The position numbers and the translations under genes were made by a program. A DNA stretch of 64,000 nt from Arachis hypogaea (taxonomy: Eukaryota > Streptophyta > Magnoliopsida > Fabales > Fabaceae), in NCBI RefSeq assembly GCF_003086295.3, contig NC_092038.1:131677132-131741131 (forward strand), read 5' to 3'. The notes below the pieces were generated by a model, which did not search any database, was not told the DNA's origin, and was given only the letters and a program-made list of their open reading frames with translations. The number at the start of each line of letters is the position of its first letter. Position 1 is the first letter of the stretch. Shown one piece after another: positions 35,000 to 47,268 of the stretch.

Positions 35000-35367
35000 T
35001 GTTCTCTAGAAGACAAGAAGTATCCTCATGGTATTACCGCACTGCCATGGATAAGGATGAGTTGTGGCAATCAGGTCCACAATTGCACACGGGCATTGGT
35101 TGGCGTTGAGATGCAAGGTGTGTGGCGGAGTTAGGTCGATGGCTGAAGAACTTCCAGGAAAAGCCAATTTGGAAGTTGCACCATGAATTTTCAGCAAGGT
35201 TTCGATCTGTACCAAGGCGAAATTCTTGGAGTGGTCTAATTCCAAGTGAGTATACTTTCATGGTGGAGTATGATAGTTCTATGAACTATGATTGTCGGTA
35301 TAGACAATGGCAGCAAAGAATTGTCGGTGTTGACAATGGAAGCTGAAGATGTGTGACTATTTCAATC

Positions 35368-35378
35368 AAGGTGGAGAT
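35368..35378 (+). promoter_or_regulatory. Polypurine tract
   Basis: AAGGTGGAGAT immediately before the 3' LTR, the usual form in Tork-type copia elements. Confidence 0.85.
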
Positions 35379-35795
35379 TGTTAGGATTTGGTTGAATTAG
35401 TCCCACATTGCTTAGGATAGCAAATGGAGTGGGTGGCCTAGGCTATAAATTTGAGGCTAAGTTCTTCATTTGTTTTTGCACCAGTCGGAAACACTTTAAG
35501 CTTGTATCTGATTTTTCTTTTCCTCTGTACTCTTTGATTAGAGAGTGTTGTGAGGTGTAGTTAGATATTTGCTTTGAGAGAGTGTGGGTGTACTGGGGTG
35601 CCGGTGAGAGAAAGAAGTCTATGTGTTGTAACAATTTTCACATAGTGATATTCTCTGGTTGTCATTTGACAACGGCCGTGGTTTTTTCTCCGGTAATTGG
35701 AGTTTCCACGTTAAATTCTTGTGTTGTGATTGTATCTATTTTATTTCTCTGTCAAAGGTGTTTTCTCAAGGGGGAATGGTGTCTTATTCCCAACA
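35379..35795 (+). repeat. 3' LTR of young copia derivative
   Basis: 417 bp, followed by the duplication CGACG. Confidence 0.95.
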
Positions 35796-35800
35796 CGACG

Positions 35801-37386
35801 CCCTCATGAGTCATATCTCTAAACTCCTTCCCCCCACTCCCACCCGAGAGCTCAGTCAAATCATTATCTCATTAATTAAGAAGCACCACGCCAATAACTC
35901 AAACAATAGAATCTCATATTCTTAGAATTAAATTCATTTCTGATTAGTAGAACAGAAGAAACCTGAAAAGAAGGGCATGAAACGTGTAAGAATAGGATTT
36001 ATATGTATGTAATATAATGATAATGAGGGGGTGACAAAGTCCACTATGTTGTCACCAATTTTCAAGCTTTGGAAAGTATAGGAAAACATTGTGACCCACA
36101 GAATAATGTTGCAAATAATGGGGGACCCCAAACTCTCTTCTCATGACCTAATTTCACTGTGGACTCATCATCAACCTTTAATTTATCTTTGTTAGGAATA
36201 GCCAAGACACATTCCACTCATTCTTGTTTCTGCAGTACCATAAATGTGTACCCTTCCGTCACTGCTGCCAGTACATATCACCTTTTCTATATTTTTTCCT
36301 AATAAAATAAATGACACCGCTCACCTCTTATCAATCCGACAAATAAGTACTAGGTAAATGTCAATTTATCCTTTTTTCTAACAATTTTGAATTCTAATAG
36401 AAGGAAAAAAAATTATTCCAAAGAAGATATTATTTTACATTGATTATAATAAAATCTAGATACCATTTAGAAAGACAAAAAGTTTTTGGAGCCATGGAGG
36501 GTGTATAGGAAACGTGCCCCCACCATCCACATTCATTATAGTTTATAGATCATGCGCCCTTAGGAAAGATCTCGTGGAAATTGGGGAATAATATCTAATT
36601 CTCTCCACGATTCATATTTATTTTTAGTATTCATGAAACCAACAAAATTTAAGCGAAATACGGTAGTATGTATTTTATTCCCTTGTCCGAGTTAGTTGGT
36701 AGTTAGTTACACGGTAGCGAACTTGAAGTTCATCAATTAGCAATCAGCATATCCGATTTTAATTAATGTTAGATCTTTTTATTACAAAATAAATAAATAT
36801 ATAGGCTTTTGTACTATCATATATTACAAAATAATAGCCATTAAAATATAACAACGAAAAGAGTTGGCTAAACCAACATTTATTGAAGACGCTCAGCACG
36901 ACAAAATAAAAGCAAGCATTTGCCCCTCGTCATTTTAAAAATAATCCCACATATCTAAATTTTATTATGAACTAAATTCAATCAAATTAAATAAAATTTA
37001 AAATAATATTAATTATAATATTTTTGTTATATTAGACTAATTAATTAAACTTGATTAATAAAAAAGTGTGGATGTACATTATTATTTTTATTTTAATTTC
37101 GAATGTCATGACTTATGAGTTACGTTGACCAGTAGTTCCTTGGTTTTATTTTTCTCAATTGCTTAATAATGACGTAAGACAAGGTCAAAATTAATAAAAC
37201 AAATTAAAACATAGAATATTTTAAATAAAAACATAAATGAAGAGATAATAGTGAACTTATTACTATAAAAAAACTAGCTAGTTACCAAGTAAATTTAATC
37301 TTAACATTAAATGATAATTTGATATTATTCTTAATACAAACTACTAAACTCAGTTCTTAAATAACAAATATTCTACTACATGTCGC
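35801..37386. other. Spacer, no supported gene
   Basis: A stretch at 35796-35923 can be read as HDALMSHISKLLPPTPTREL, more protein-like than its surroundings, but in-frame stops lie upstream of the retroelement and I recognise no family. The rest is AT-rich. Confidence 0.45.

Positions 37387-37434
<48 letters not shown>
37387..37434. repeat. (AAT)16 microsatellite, left part
   Basis: Perfect AAT units directly left of the solo LTR. Confidence 0.95.
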
Positions 37435-37436
<2 letters not shown>

Positions 37437-38271
37437 TTTTGTCGATTTTTAACAAAAATTAATGGTGTTCGATTCTAATAGTCTGGGAGCGAAACCAACT
37501 CCTCTGTGCGAGTATCAGTTTTTTAAAAGTGTATCAAAGCATCTTCGATTAAACAAATTTTGACAATGAAAAAATAAATTTGTAAAGATTGATAAGTACA
37601 ATTCAGAAATTAAAGTTTTTAAAACAGAACAACTAAATAAATGATGAAAAGAAAAATTTGTTTAAAAATTAAAAGAAAAACAATAACAGTAATTCGAATT
37701 AAGTACAAAGAGGTAAAATGAACAAGAAAAAATAAAGAACACTTGAAGATTAAACTTAATTAAAATGTTAACTTTTACAGAAGAGAAAATGAATTATTGA
37801 AGAAAGTGGAAGGAACCCTACAAAAAATGCAACTCGATCGCAAACTCAAGAAATCGCTGAGATGTGAGAATGCTTAGAGTGTTTTTCTGAATGAAAGTTC
37901 CAACTCCTAATCACTAAGATTTCTTAGTATTTATAGGCTAACCTTACATAACTGATCACTAATTCATAATTAATTACAATTTAATTTTGGCATTTTCAAA
38001 TTTGAAGCACCTTCTCTCTTGGTAACCGTTTTCGCCGTATAATTGTTGGCATTCCCCATAATTTTCTCGTGCAATAAAAGCTATTAACTTCCCACTTCTG
38101 CAACTAATTCATCAGCGCTTTTCGAAAGTCTTACTCACCTCTTCGAATCGAAATTCACATCAATACCAATTATCTCCAACTTCCGACTTATAAACTTACC
38201 TTTTCGAGAATTTATACTCACTTTATTTCGATTCAACTTACTATTATCAAAAGATATTTTTTCGATCAACA
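37435..38271. mobile_element. Solo LTR inserted in an AAT microsatellite
   Basis: 837 bp starting TGTTTTGTCGA and ending TTCGATCAACA (TG...CA). AATAA lies on both sides and the AAT repeat continues beyond. It contains a TATTTATAGGCT TATA-like site near 37929. No primer site, purine tract or coding sequence adjoins it, as expected after recombination between two LTRs removed the interior. Because the target is itself a repeat, the 5-bp match alone is weak evidence. The terminal dinucleotides and the interrupted microsatellite are the stronger support. Confidence 0.7.
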
Positions 38272-38313
<42 letters not shown>

Positions 38314-38314
38314 T
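38272..38314. repeat. (AAT)n microsatellite, right part
   Basis: Continuation of the AAT tract after the solo LTR. Confidence 0.95.
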
Positions 38315-38867
38315 TAAACATTAACAATGTTAATAACAAATATATTTTATCGAGTAAGAACTACTTCTACCTCTACTTTCATCTTTAAAATCAATATATA
38401 GCTCAAGTGCAAAAAAAAAATTATTTGAAACCGACTAAAATTAAAAAAAATTGTTCACACATCATTGTCATTATTTATCATAACTTATAACAGCCCCATT
38501 AAAGTATATTAATACAGTAATATCTGTAAAATTCATTTTTCTTTGTTTTTTTTATGCCAAGAACTTTCTTCTTTTACTCAGTAGCTAAAACCACAGAAAA
38601 AAAAAGAAGGATGAAAGAACATACAGAAAAAAAAAAAGAAAGAATGAGACTTTAAATTTAAGATGACGCAGAAATTGAGAAAAAATAAAAATGCACAAAC
38701 ACTAAAGAACTAAAGTGGATATTTATAGTAAAAAAATAATATATTATAATTTATTATTTAAAATTTTAATTTTTTTTATATAGTATGTACATCATTTAGT
38801 ATTGATATAGTGTATAAAAATTGATCTATTATACTGTGATAAAGTGATAGACAATTTAACATGAGAT
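38315..38867. other. AT-rich spacer
   Basis: Nothing recognised. Confidence 0.6.
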
Positions 38868-38872
38868 ATTAC

Positions 38873-39401
38873 TGTTACGATGGGTAACTGGAAATTAATG
38901 GGTTGGACAAGTTTGGCTGGCCCAATCGTCTGAACGATGAAATGTCCAAGTGAGTTTGTGATCCAAGACCCCCGTCCGACTTGTGTAAGGGAGAATGGGG
39001 GGTGGTACCTGCAAAGACACTCCGATGCCAAAGTCATCAAAGGGGCAAAATAGGTCTAGAGAGTATTGGGCTTCTGAGATACCTGAGAGGTGCAGTGTAT
39101 TTATAGTGGTGAACCCATAACCACCACTGAAGTAGTTCCACCTTTTGAGGTGGATAACCGTCCCTTTATCTTAGGGAGGTTGAGATATGGCTCATGGAAG
39201 TGGGTAGAGAGATTTTAGGGGCAGTTACTCATTTGAATGAGTGATTATCTGCCAGCTAATCTTCGTCCCCAACTTCTTTAGGGTTAGTCGTGGTAAGAAC
39301 CGACTTCGTAGGGAGGAGGTCGGTACAAGGCGAGACTCAACCCTTTTGGGTTGGGCCTTTTGTTGGGACCTGGGCCTTATCGTTGGGCCAGGGTATGAAC
39401 A
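38873..39401 (-). repeat. 3' LTR of the Tat element
   Basis: 529 bp, TGTTACGATGG...GGTATGAACA on the plus strand. It is preceded on the minus strand by a GAGTAGGGGCAC purine tract. Confidence 0.92.
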
Positions 39402-39969
39402 GTGCCCCTACTCGAGCCCAATTTCTTTTAAGATTTGGGTTCGAGTATTCTACTCGGGGTCGTAACCGACTTGTGAGGAACCGACGTGATTGTTTGCAAC
39501 CGACGTAAATTTTTGTGACTTTTGATTTTCACAGTTACGTCTAATCAAACGTCGCGTCCGTTAGGGGTATGCGTAGGTATTAATTACCTAGGTAACGGTG
39601 CATTCATTAATGATTGCTTCCATTTTTACCATTATGCCCCTAACGTGCTTATAAGTGCTTCCCCCTTCTTTCGTTGTTTCGTTTCTTCGATTTTTCAAAT
39701 TTTCCCTTTCATCTGTTCGTGGAACACTTTCGTATCTATTCGTGGAACACTTTCGTTGAAGGCTTTCATCTTCCTCTATCCCTTTTCAGGCAAAGGTTGG
39801 TTCTTTCTTCCCTTTTATTAAATGCTTCTGTTTGCATGCCTTTTATTTTCTTTGGAGAGGGAGAAGATGACGCCGTAGGTTTCTGTTAGATTTCATGCCC
39901 CTTTAGGAACTCTCGTTTTTTATTCTTTTTTCTTTTTTCTTTGTAGGTTTTCATCGTACCTTAGGAAAA
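39402..39969 (+). promoter_or_regulatory. Leader and putative promoter of the antisense gene
   Basis: Contains TTATAAG near 39649 followed by a long pyrimidine-rich leader and a tandem repeat of TTCGTGGAACACTTTCGT at about 39716-39757. It is not coding in the sense direction. The position fits a dedicated promoter for the antisense gene, but this is inference. Confidence 0.4.
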
Positions 39970-41868
39970 ATGTCTTCTGTAGAAGTTCTTGCTCAGTGGG
40001 TTGATGTTACGGTCTTGGGAGAGGAACCCTTGGTTGATGCCGAGTTTATCACCAACCTTCGCACTCATCACCATATTTGTACTTTTGAGGAGGATGAGCC
40101 AAAGTATGAATTGGTGGTCCCGGGTCTGGAAGACCGGGTTTGTTTTGGAAGGGATACTGAGGAGGTCCCTCATTTTTTCTACATGTATGAAAGCATGATT
40201 ACCCGTTTGGGTGTTTTTCTTCCATTTTCTGATTTTGAAATAGCTGTTTTACGTCACTGCGGAGTTGCTCCTACCCAACTTCACCCCAATTCTTGGGGTT
40301 TTCTGAAAATTTACCAGTTTATCAGCCACGCCTTAGATTTTCCGACCTCCTTGAGGATTTTCTACTATCTTTTCCACATGACTAAGCCCTTCAGTGGGCT
40401 AAATAACAAGCAGCAATGGGTGTCTTTCCGAGCCATACAAGGTCGGAGAGTTTTCACTCTTTTTGATAAATCCTTCCATGACTTCAAAAATTATTTTTTC
40501 AAAGTTCAAGGTGTAGAGGGTCACTACCCCTTTTTCCTGGATGAAAATTCTGTTCTTCACTTTCCTCTGTACTGGTTGGAGGCCTCCCCCTGTGAGAAAT
40601 ATGGTTTGGATGACTTGGATGAGGTGGAGGCAGCCATTGTGGGGTTCCTCTGAGAAGTGTGGGGGAGGGCCCCATATCTGGATACCAAAAAATTTCTCCA
40701 GGGATTGCCGACCTTTGTCCAGACACAATTAGGTAGCCTTTGTCTTTTCTGCTTTTATTTCCGACTTGTATCTTGTTTTTCCGACTTGTCTGACTTTTTT
40801 GGCTACTAATTGCTTTTTACAGAGATGGCGAAGAAGAATTCCAGTAAATCCTACCAGAGGGTCCAGGAGGCTAAAGCGAGGTCCTGTGCCAGGGCCGGCA
40901 GCGCCAGGGTAACTAGCTCTCCTATTCCTCTTCCTCCCCCTTCTTCCCAAAATTTGGGGACCTCTTCTCGTCCTATTGTTGTTTCCTCCTTGGCCTCTTC
41001 TCAGCCACCCCCTTCCCCCCGATCTTTTCCTGAGCCAGACAAGAAGAAGTGCAAGACTTTAGAGTCTTCCTCTTCTTTTGAAGGTGAGGCTAAGGTGGAT
41101 GCTCCTGCATTTATCCGGAAACACATCTATCCCTATACCCGTATAGGTATGGATGATGTTTCTGTCCGGAATCACCTCACTATTCTGGCTCAGAAAAATA
41201 TCAGGGCGGCAGCGGTGTACACTAAGTTTCTTGATATTTTTGAGATGACTCCTCTTAGCTCTCTGGGTTCAACTTCGAGGGTTGAAGAGTTGGAGAAAAG
41301 GCTTCTCATGTATCAGAAACATGAGAAGGAGTTGAAGGAGGAGGTCACTAAATTGAAGGAAGAGAGGGATGGCCTCCGGGAGAAGGGGAGCAAGTTACAA
41401 GCCTAATGCAATATGGAGGAGGGCTTGAGGAAGAAGGCGCAGGAGAGTTATTCGAGCTTGTTCAAGGACCTCGTGGAGGTGAGGAAGGACTTGTTGAATT
41501 CTTGGACTGCTTACGCCGAGTTGGAGGACTCTATTGCTGAGGGAGCCGAGGAGGCTTGGAGGATTTTTAAGGAGCAGGTCGGAGTCCTTGCTCCCGATCT
41601 GGATCTCTCTCCTTTGGACCCTGACAAGATTGTCATTGATGGGGCCATTGTGTCTCCTCCCCGACTTGTGTCTGGGTCCGAGTTGAAGACTCGGGGTCAA
41701 AGAATCATAGAGTCTCCTCCCCGATCAGACGATGCTCCGAGTTCTTCCAAGGATCCCGAGACTTCTCTTCCAACTCCTGTGGGTGCCCCTCTCCCTGGTC
41801 CTGATGGCGTTGCGGCCAATCTTACTGATTCTGGTGGTGATCCGACTACTCCCTGTGGTGATGCTTAA
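39970..41868 (+). pseudogene. Antisense spliced gene of the Tat element (PF04195-like, coiled coil)
   Basis: Exon 1 runs 39970-40732 and exon 2 from 40823, joined across a 90-bp GT...AG intron that keeps one frame. Exon 1 encodes a 'putative gypsy type transposon' (PF04195-like) domain with YMYESMITRLGVFLPFSDFE, VLRHCGVAPTQLHPNSWGFL and FYYLFHMTKP. Exon 2 encodes a Ser/Pro-rich linker, then a long charged coiled coil (EELEKRLLMYQKHEKELKEE and following), then an acidic, proline-rich tail. Two in-frame stops break it: TGA at 40651-40653 and TAA at 41404-41406. Homologous sequence continues in frame after each. Such antisense ORFs are known from some Tat-lineage elements. The function is unknown. 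Confidence 0.75.
40733..40822 (+). other. Predicted intron of the antisense gene
   Basis: Donor AG|GTAGCC after LPTFVQTQL and acceptor TTTTTACAG before AGATGGCG. Splicing completes a GAG codon and joins two frames that are otherwise separated by stops. Confidence 0.6.
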
Positions 41869-42709
41869 AAATTTGTAGGCTATATGGGGCCCGGGCCTGT
41901 GGGTCCTCTCTTTTTAAACTCTCTCTTTTTTTATGTTGGTGGTGGTAGTTGACATTTTATTTGGCCTTTTAAGGCCGTAAACAAAATATTTTAGAAATAC
42001 TCTTTTTTGGATAAGGGTTTAAGTTATCTTTCGTGTGCATGCTTTTTCTGTTTTTGATACTTAGAAAATTTCTTCGACCTTTTCTTGAAAAACCTTTTCC
42101 TTTGGCCTGTCTGTCCTTCTGAGCTTTTTTCGCTTTGAGGACTTAGGATAGTCTTTTGGCTTTTTTAATAGGTTTTTCGATCTCTTTTTCACTATTCCTT
42201 ATACTCAACTTTGCGGTTTATTGAGTTTTTATGACTTAGGTTAATTTTGCGATGCGTTTTTCTTCTACTCGGTTTTTCATTTCGATTTATGGGTCGAAGT
42301 GTTTCCGAGCTTCTCTACTCGGGTTTTTATTTCGACTTATGAGTCGGAGTGTTTCCGAGTTTCTTACGATCAACTTTTATAACCTCTTTACACCGACTTG
42401 TACCTCGTCGTTTTATCCTGACGACCATCTAGGTCGGTTCATGGGATTTTCACGTTTTGTCGAGCTTAAGTCGGCGTGTTTCGTAGAAAGAAAATAAACG
42501 AGAAGGAATTTTTATAAGAGATATTTGAAAAAGATCTTTATTTATTTGGAAAGGTACTTTTACTGCTACTAAGGGCTTTTAGCAACTTATTCCCCTTAGG
42601 CTCTACTATGATGCCTCGTTAAAAACCCTTCTTCTGAAAAAAACCCTTTGTTTTTTGGGAAAAAATCGTGAAGTAGGGAAAAGAGTACATCAGGGAGTAG
42701 AGTTCGCTT
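41869..42709. other. Tat element non-coding 3' region with 50-bp tandem repeat
   Basis: Untranslated region between the ends of the antisense gene and integrase. At 42264-42363 a 50-bp unit (TCTACTCGG...GTGTTTCCGAG) is repeated twice. Confidence 0.7.
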
Positions 42710-43941
42710 TTAACTATAGTACCTTTTCATGTTGCAAGCATGCCACGACCTTGGTAACTCAGTGCCGTTTAGGTCGGTCACCTTATAATAACCTTTTCCT
42801 AAGACCTCACTAATTTTGTATGGTCCCTTCCAATTAGCAGCGAGTTTTCCTTCCCCTGATTTGTTGACTCCAATGTCGTTTCTAATCAATACCAAGTCGT
42901 TTGGGGTAAAGCTTCTTCGAATGACTTTTTTGTTGTACCTGGTAGTCATCCTTTGTTTCAACACTGCTTCTCTTATCTGGGCTTGCTCTCGAACTTCGGG
43001 GAGCAGTTCGAGCTCCTCTTTGTGCCCCTGTATTTTTTTGATCTCATCATGGAGGATCACCCTTGGACTTTGTTCACTGATTTCTACTGGTATCATGGCT
43101 TCTACGCCGTAGACGAGTCGGAAGGGCGTTTCTCCAGTGGCAGATTGTGGCGTCGTCCGGTAGGCCCATAACACTTGTGGGAGCTCCTCAGCCCAGGCTC
43201 CTTTTGCATCTTATAGTCTTTCTTTAGTCCTACCAATATGACTTTGTTGGCTGCCTCGGTTTGTCCATTTGCTTGTGGATGTTCCACCGAGGTGAACTGG
43301 TGTTTGATCTTCATACTGGCCACTAGGCTTTTGAAGGTTGAGTCGGTGAACTGGGTTCCGTTATCTGTGGTAATGGAATATGGTATCCCATACCTTGTGA
43401 TGATATTTTTGTAGAGGAACCTTCGACTTCTCTGGGCTGTGATGGTGGCTAATGGTTCTACTTCTATCCACTTTGTGAAGTAGTCCATTCCCACAATCAA
43501 GTATTTGACTTGTCCTGGGGCCTGGGGAAAAGGACCTAATAGATCCATCCCCCATTTTGCAAAGGGCCATGGAGAAGTTATACTGATTAGCTCATCGGGT
43601 GGAGCCACGTGGAAATTTGCGTGAATTTGGCATGGTTGGCACTTTTTTACAAATTCTGTGGCATCTTTCTGCAAGGTCGGCCAGTAGAATCCAGCTCGGA
43701 TTACTTTCCTGGCTAGTGACCTGGCTCCGAGATGGTTTCCGCATATCCCATTATGAACCTCCTCTAGTACTTCGGTGGTCCTTGAGGTTGGTACGCACTT
43801 CAACAATGGTGTTGATATTCCTCTTTTATAAAGGTTATTTTTCACCAGAGTGTAATGTTGTGCTTCCCTCCGGATTTTCTTAATCTCTTTTTCCTCTTTG
43901 GGGAGGATGTCGAATTTTAGGTATTCGACCAAGGGATTCAT
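42710..43941 (-). pseudogene. Tat element integrase
   Basis: The zinc-binding region precedes CQPCQIHANFH. The catalytic core shows WGMDLLGPFP, TTDNGTQFT and the glutamate region HPQANGQTEAANK, giving the DDE triad. The C-terminal part (LWAYRTTPQSATGETPFRL to SWHACNMKRYYS) is in another frame starting near 43174. A one-base deletion in an A-run near 43215, with a TAA beside it, separates the two. Integrase would insert element cDNA into chromosomes. Confidence 0.88.
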
Positions 43942-44046
43942 CCATCCGAGGTTTAGCCCAGTTACCTCTAGGACATCTCGTTTGTCCTCTTCTTTTACTA
44001 CAGAGGGTTCTTGGAGAGTTTCTTGGATCAGGCTTCTGTTATTCCC

Positions 44047-45453
44047 TTATGGTTTGGTGCTTGCTAACTTGGAGAGGGCATCTGCTCTGCTATTGAGATC
44101 CCGAGTTATATGCTTAACTTCGGATTCCGTGAAATGCCCTAAGTGTTCCAGAGTTTTTTCCAAGTACCTTCTCATGTTTGGGTCTTTGGTCTGATACTCT
44201 CCATTTATCTGGGAGGTCACCACTTGAGAGTCGCTGTATATCATCACTTTCGTTGCACCGACCTCTTCTACCAGTTTCAACCCTGCAATCAGGGCTTCAT
44301 ACTCTGCTTGATTATTTGAAGCTGGGAATTCAAATTTGAGGGATACCTCTATTTGGGTTCCCCTTTCGTCGGCCAGTATTATGTCTGCACCGCTTCCTGT
44401 CTTGTTTGAGGATCCATCTACGTAAAGTTCCCATGCAGTTGGTTTTTCCTCTTGATCTCCCGCGTATTCCGCTATGAAGTCGGTGAGGCATTGGGCCTTG
44501 ATTGCTATCCGAGTTTCATACTTTAAGTCGAACTCGGAGAGCTCTATTACCCATTGAACCATTCTCCCTGCAACATCCGTCTTCTGGAGGATTTGCTTCA
44601 TGGGTTGGTTCGTTCGGACTCTTATGGTATGTGCTTGAAAATAAGGCCGTAGCCTTCGTGAGGCTATTACTAAGGAGTAGGCAAACTTCTCTAGTTTGTG
44701 GTACTTTAGTTTAGGACCCTGTAGAACTTTGCTGATGAAGTAAACTGGATGCTGTCCGACCTCGTCCTCCCTTATCAGGGCTGATGCAACAGCTTTATCT
44801 GCTATTGACAGGTATAGGACGAGATCTTCCCAGCTTAGAGGTCGGGTCAAGATTGGTGGTTGGCTCAAGAACTTTTTGAACTCCTGGAATGCTCCTTCGC
44901 ATTCTGGAGTCCATTCGAACTGGAATCCCTTTTTTAATAAAGAGAACACTGGAAGGGATTTTAATGCTGATCCTGCCAAGAACCTGGAGAGGGCTGCAAG
45001 TCGGCCATTTAGTTGTTGAACCTCCCTTAAGCAAGTCGGGCTATTCATTTCCAGTATAGCTTGACACTTATCTGGATTAGCTTCAATCCCTCTTTGTGTC
45101 AGCATAAACCCTAGGTATTTTCCGGCCTCCACTGCGAAGGTACACTTTGCAGGATTTAGTCTCAGCCCGTGCAACCTTATGGTGTCGAAGACTTGCGAGA
45201 GGTCTGTCAAGAGATCAGCCTCTTCCTTAGTTTTCACTAGCATGTCATCTACGTAGACTTCCATTAAGCTCCTGAGGTGGGGGGCGAACACCTTGTTCAT
45301 CAGCCTTTGGTATGTGGCCCCTGCATTTTTTAGTCCAAATGGCATGACCACGTAACAAAAATTTGCTCTGGGCGTGATGAACGATGTCATCTCCTGGTCC
45401 GGCTCATACATCGGGATTTGGTTATATCCCGAGTAAACATCCATGAATGACAA
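44047..45453 (-). pseudogene. Tat element reverse transcriptase, RNase H and second RNase H
   Basis: Opens with MDVYSGYNQIPM in the RT palm. The catalytic MEVYVDDMLVKTKEE follows, then the RT-connected RNase H-like region (PVYFISKVLQGPKLKYHKLE). At about residues 340-465 a second RNase H with ELYVDGSSNKTGSGA, NNQAEYEALIAGL, YSDSQVV and NSRADALSKLAS follows, the archaeal-type RNase H of the Tat lineage. In-frame stop codons at 45459-45457 and 44049-44047 cut it from the upstream RT start and from integrase. All three segments share one frame. Confidence 0.9.
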
Positions 45454-45456
45454 GTA

Positions 45457-47268
45457 TTAATATCCCGAGCTGGAGTCTACTAGAGCGTCAATACTTGGAA
45501 GTGGATAAGGGTCCTTGGGACATGCTTTATTTAAGTCGGTGTAGTCGACACACATTCTCCATTTGCCATTTTGCTTCTTGACTAGCACTACATTTGCTAG
45601 CCATGTTGGGTATTTGACTTCTCTGATGAAGCTAGCTTCTAGGAGTGCCTGTACTTGCTCTACCACCACTAGAGCTCGTTCAGGGCCAAGCTTGCGCCTT
45701 TTCTGTTGTACAGGTCGGGATCCTGGGTACACCGAGAGCTTGTGCGACATTAGCTTGGGGTCTATCCTGGGCATGTCGGAGGCTTTCCAGGCGAAGAGGT
45801 CGGAATTATCTCTTAGGAGCTTAGTCAACCCTTGCTTCAGGGTTTCCCCTAGGCCGACTCCTATGTTGGTATTCTTTTCTTCTTCTTTGCCGATCTGTAT
45901 TTCCTCGATTCTTCCTCCTGGCTGTGGTCGCAACTCTTCTTTAGCCCTTGCGCCACCGAGTTCTATGGTATTGACTTCTTTGCCTTTTCCCCTTAGGTTC
46001 AGGATTTCATTGTAGCACTTTCTTGCCAATTTCTGGTCCCCACGCACCGTTGCTATCCCCGCTGATGTCGGGAATTTCATGTAGAGATGGGGGGTAGATA
46101 CCACTGCTCCTAGTCGGTTTAGGGTAGCTCTTCCAATTAGGGCATTATATGCTGACCCCACGTCGATGACTATGAAGTCTATATTCAGAGTTTTGGATTT
46201 TTCTCCTTTTCCAAAAGTAGTGTGGAGGGGCAGGAAACCCATTGGTTTTATTGGCGTATCGCCTAGCCCATACAAGGTGTCGGGGTAGGCTCTCAGCTCC
46301 CTTTCGCCGAGCCCTAGTTTATCAAACGTAGGCTTGAAAAGGATGTCTGCTGAACTTCCTTGGTCCACCAGAGTTCTGTGGAGATGGGCGTTGGCTAGGA
46401 TCATGGTTATCATCACCGGATCATCGTGTTCGGGGATTATTCCTTGTCCATCTTCCTTTGTAAATGAGATGGTAGGAAGGTCGGGCGATTCACTTCCGAC
46501 CTGGTAGATTCGCTTGAGATGTCTTTTGCGAAAGGACTTGGTGAGCCCCCCTCCTGCGAATCCGCCTGAGATCATATGTATATGTCTCTTCGGAGTCGGC
46601 GGTGGTGGGTCTCTTCTGTCCGCATCATCTCGCTTTCTCTTTCCATGATTGTCCGACCTCTCTATAAGATATCTATCAAGTCGGCCTTCTCTGGCCAGCT
46701 TTTCTATCACATTCTTGAGGTCGTAACAGTCGTTTGTTGAGTGACCATATATTTTATGGTACTCGCAGTAGTCGCTGCGACTCCCCCCTTTTTTATTCTT
46801 AATGGGTCTGGGAGGCGGCATCCTTTCAGTATTGCAAATTTCTCTGTATACGTCTACTATGGAAACCTTTAGAGGAGTATAAGAGTGATATTTCCTGGGT
46901 CTGTCGAGACCGAGGTCTTCTTTCTTCTTTGGCTCCCTCTCCCTATCTTTTATCGAGGGGAGGTGTCCAGGTCGCCAGCTTGACTCTCTCAGTCTGGCGT
47001 TTTTCTCCATGTTGATGTACTTCTCAGCTCTTTCTTGTACATCACTCAAGGAGGTAGGGTGTCTTTTTGATATGGACTGTGAGAAGGGTCCTTCTCTAAG
47101 CCCATTTACCAGCCCCATAATGACTGCCTCGGTGGACAGGTCTTGAATCTCTAAGCATGCTTTGTTGAATCTTTCCATATAATCCCGTAGAGGTTCTCCG
47201 ACCTCCTGTTTTATTCCCAGGAGGCTCGGTGCATGCTTTACCTTGTCTTTCTGAATGGAGAACCGCAT
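45457..47268 (-). pseudogene. Tat element gag C-terminal part, protease and RT start
   Basis: 603 codons. The end of the retrotransposon gag domain (FNKACLEIQDLSTEAVIMGL) is followed by a CEYHKIYGHSTNDC knuckle-like motif near residue 168. The aspartic protease site is VDQGSSADILF near residue 298, with ALIGRATLNRLGA. The RT N-terminus reads DLFAWKASDMP, KKQNGKWRMCVDYTDLNKAC and PYPLPSIDALVD. It ends at TAA 45459-45457 inside the RT domain. Confidence 0.9.

Larger units (their letters stand above)
34112..35800 (+). mobile_element. Young non-autonomous copia element (TRIM/LARD-like) with target duplications
   Basis: LTRs of 417 bp (34117-34533 and 35379-35795) begin TGTTAGG and end CCCAACA. 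By eye they are identical. The 5-bp duplication CGACG is perfect on both sides (34112-34116 and 35796-35800). An initiator-Met primer site and a GGTGGAGAT purine tract are in place. The 845-bp interior encodes only a truncated gag, so movement would depend on proteins from a full-length relative. Identical LTRs point to very recent insertion. Confidence 0.95.

Noticed and set aside
37387..38314. CRISPR-like or satellite array
   Set aside because: The repeats are simple AAT units interrupted by one LTR; there are no spacers.
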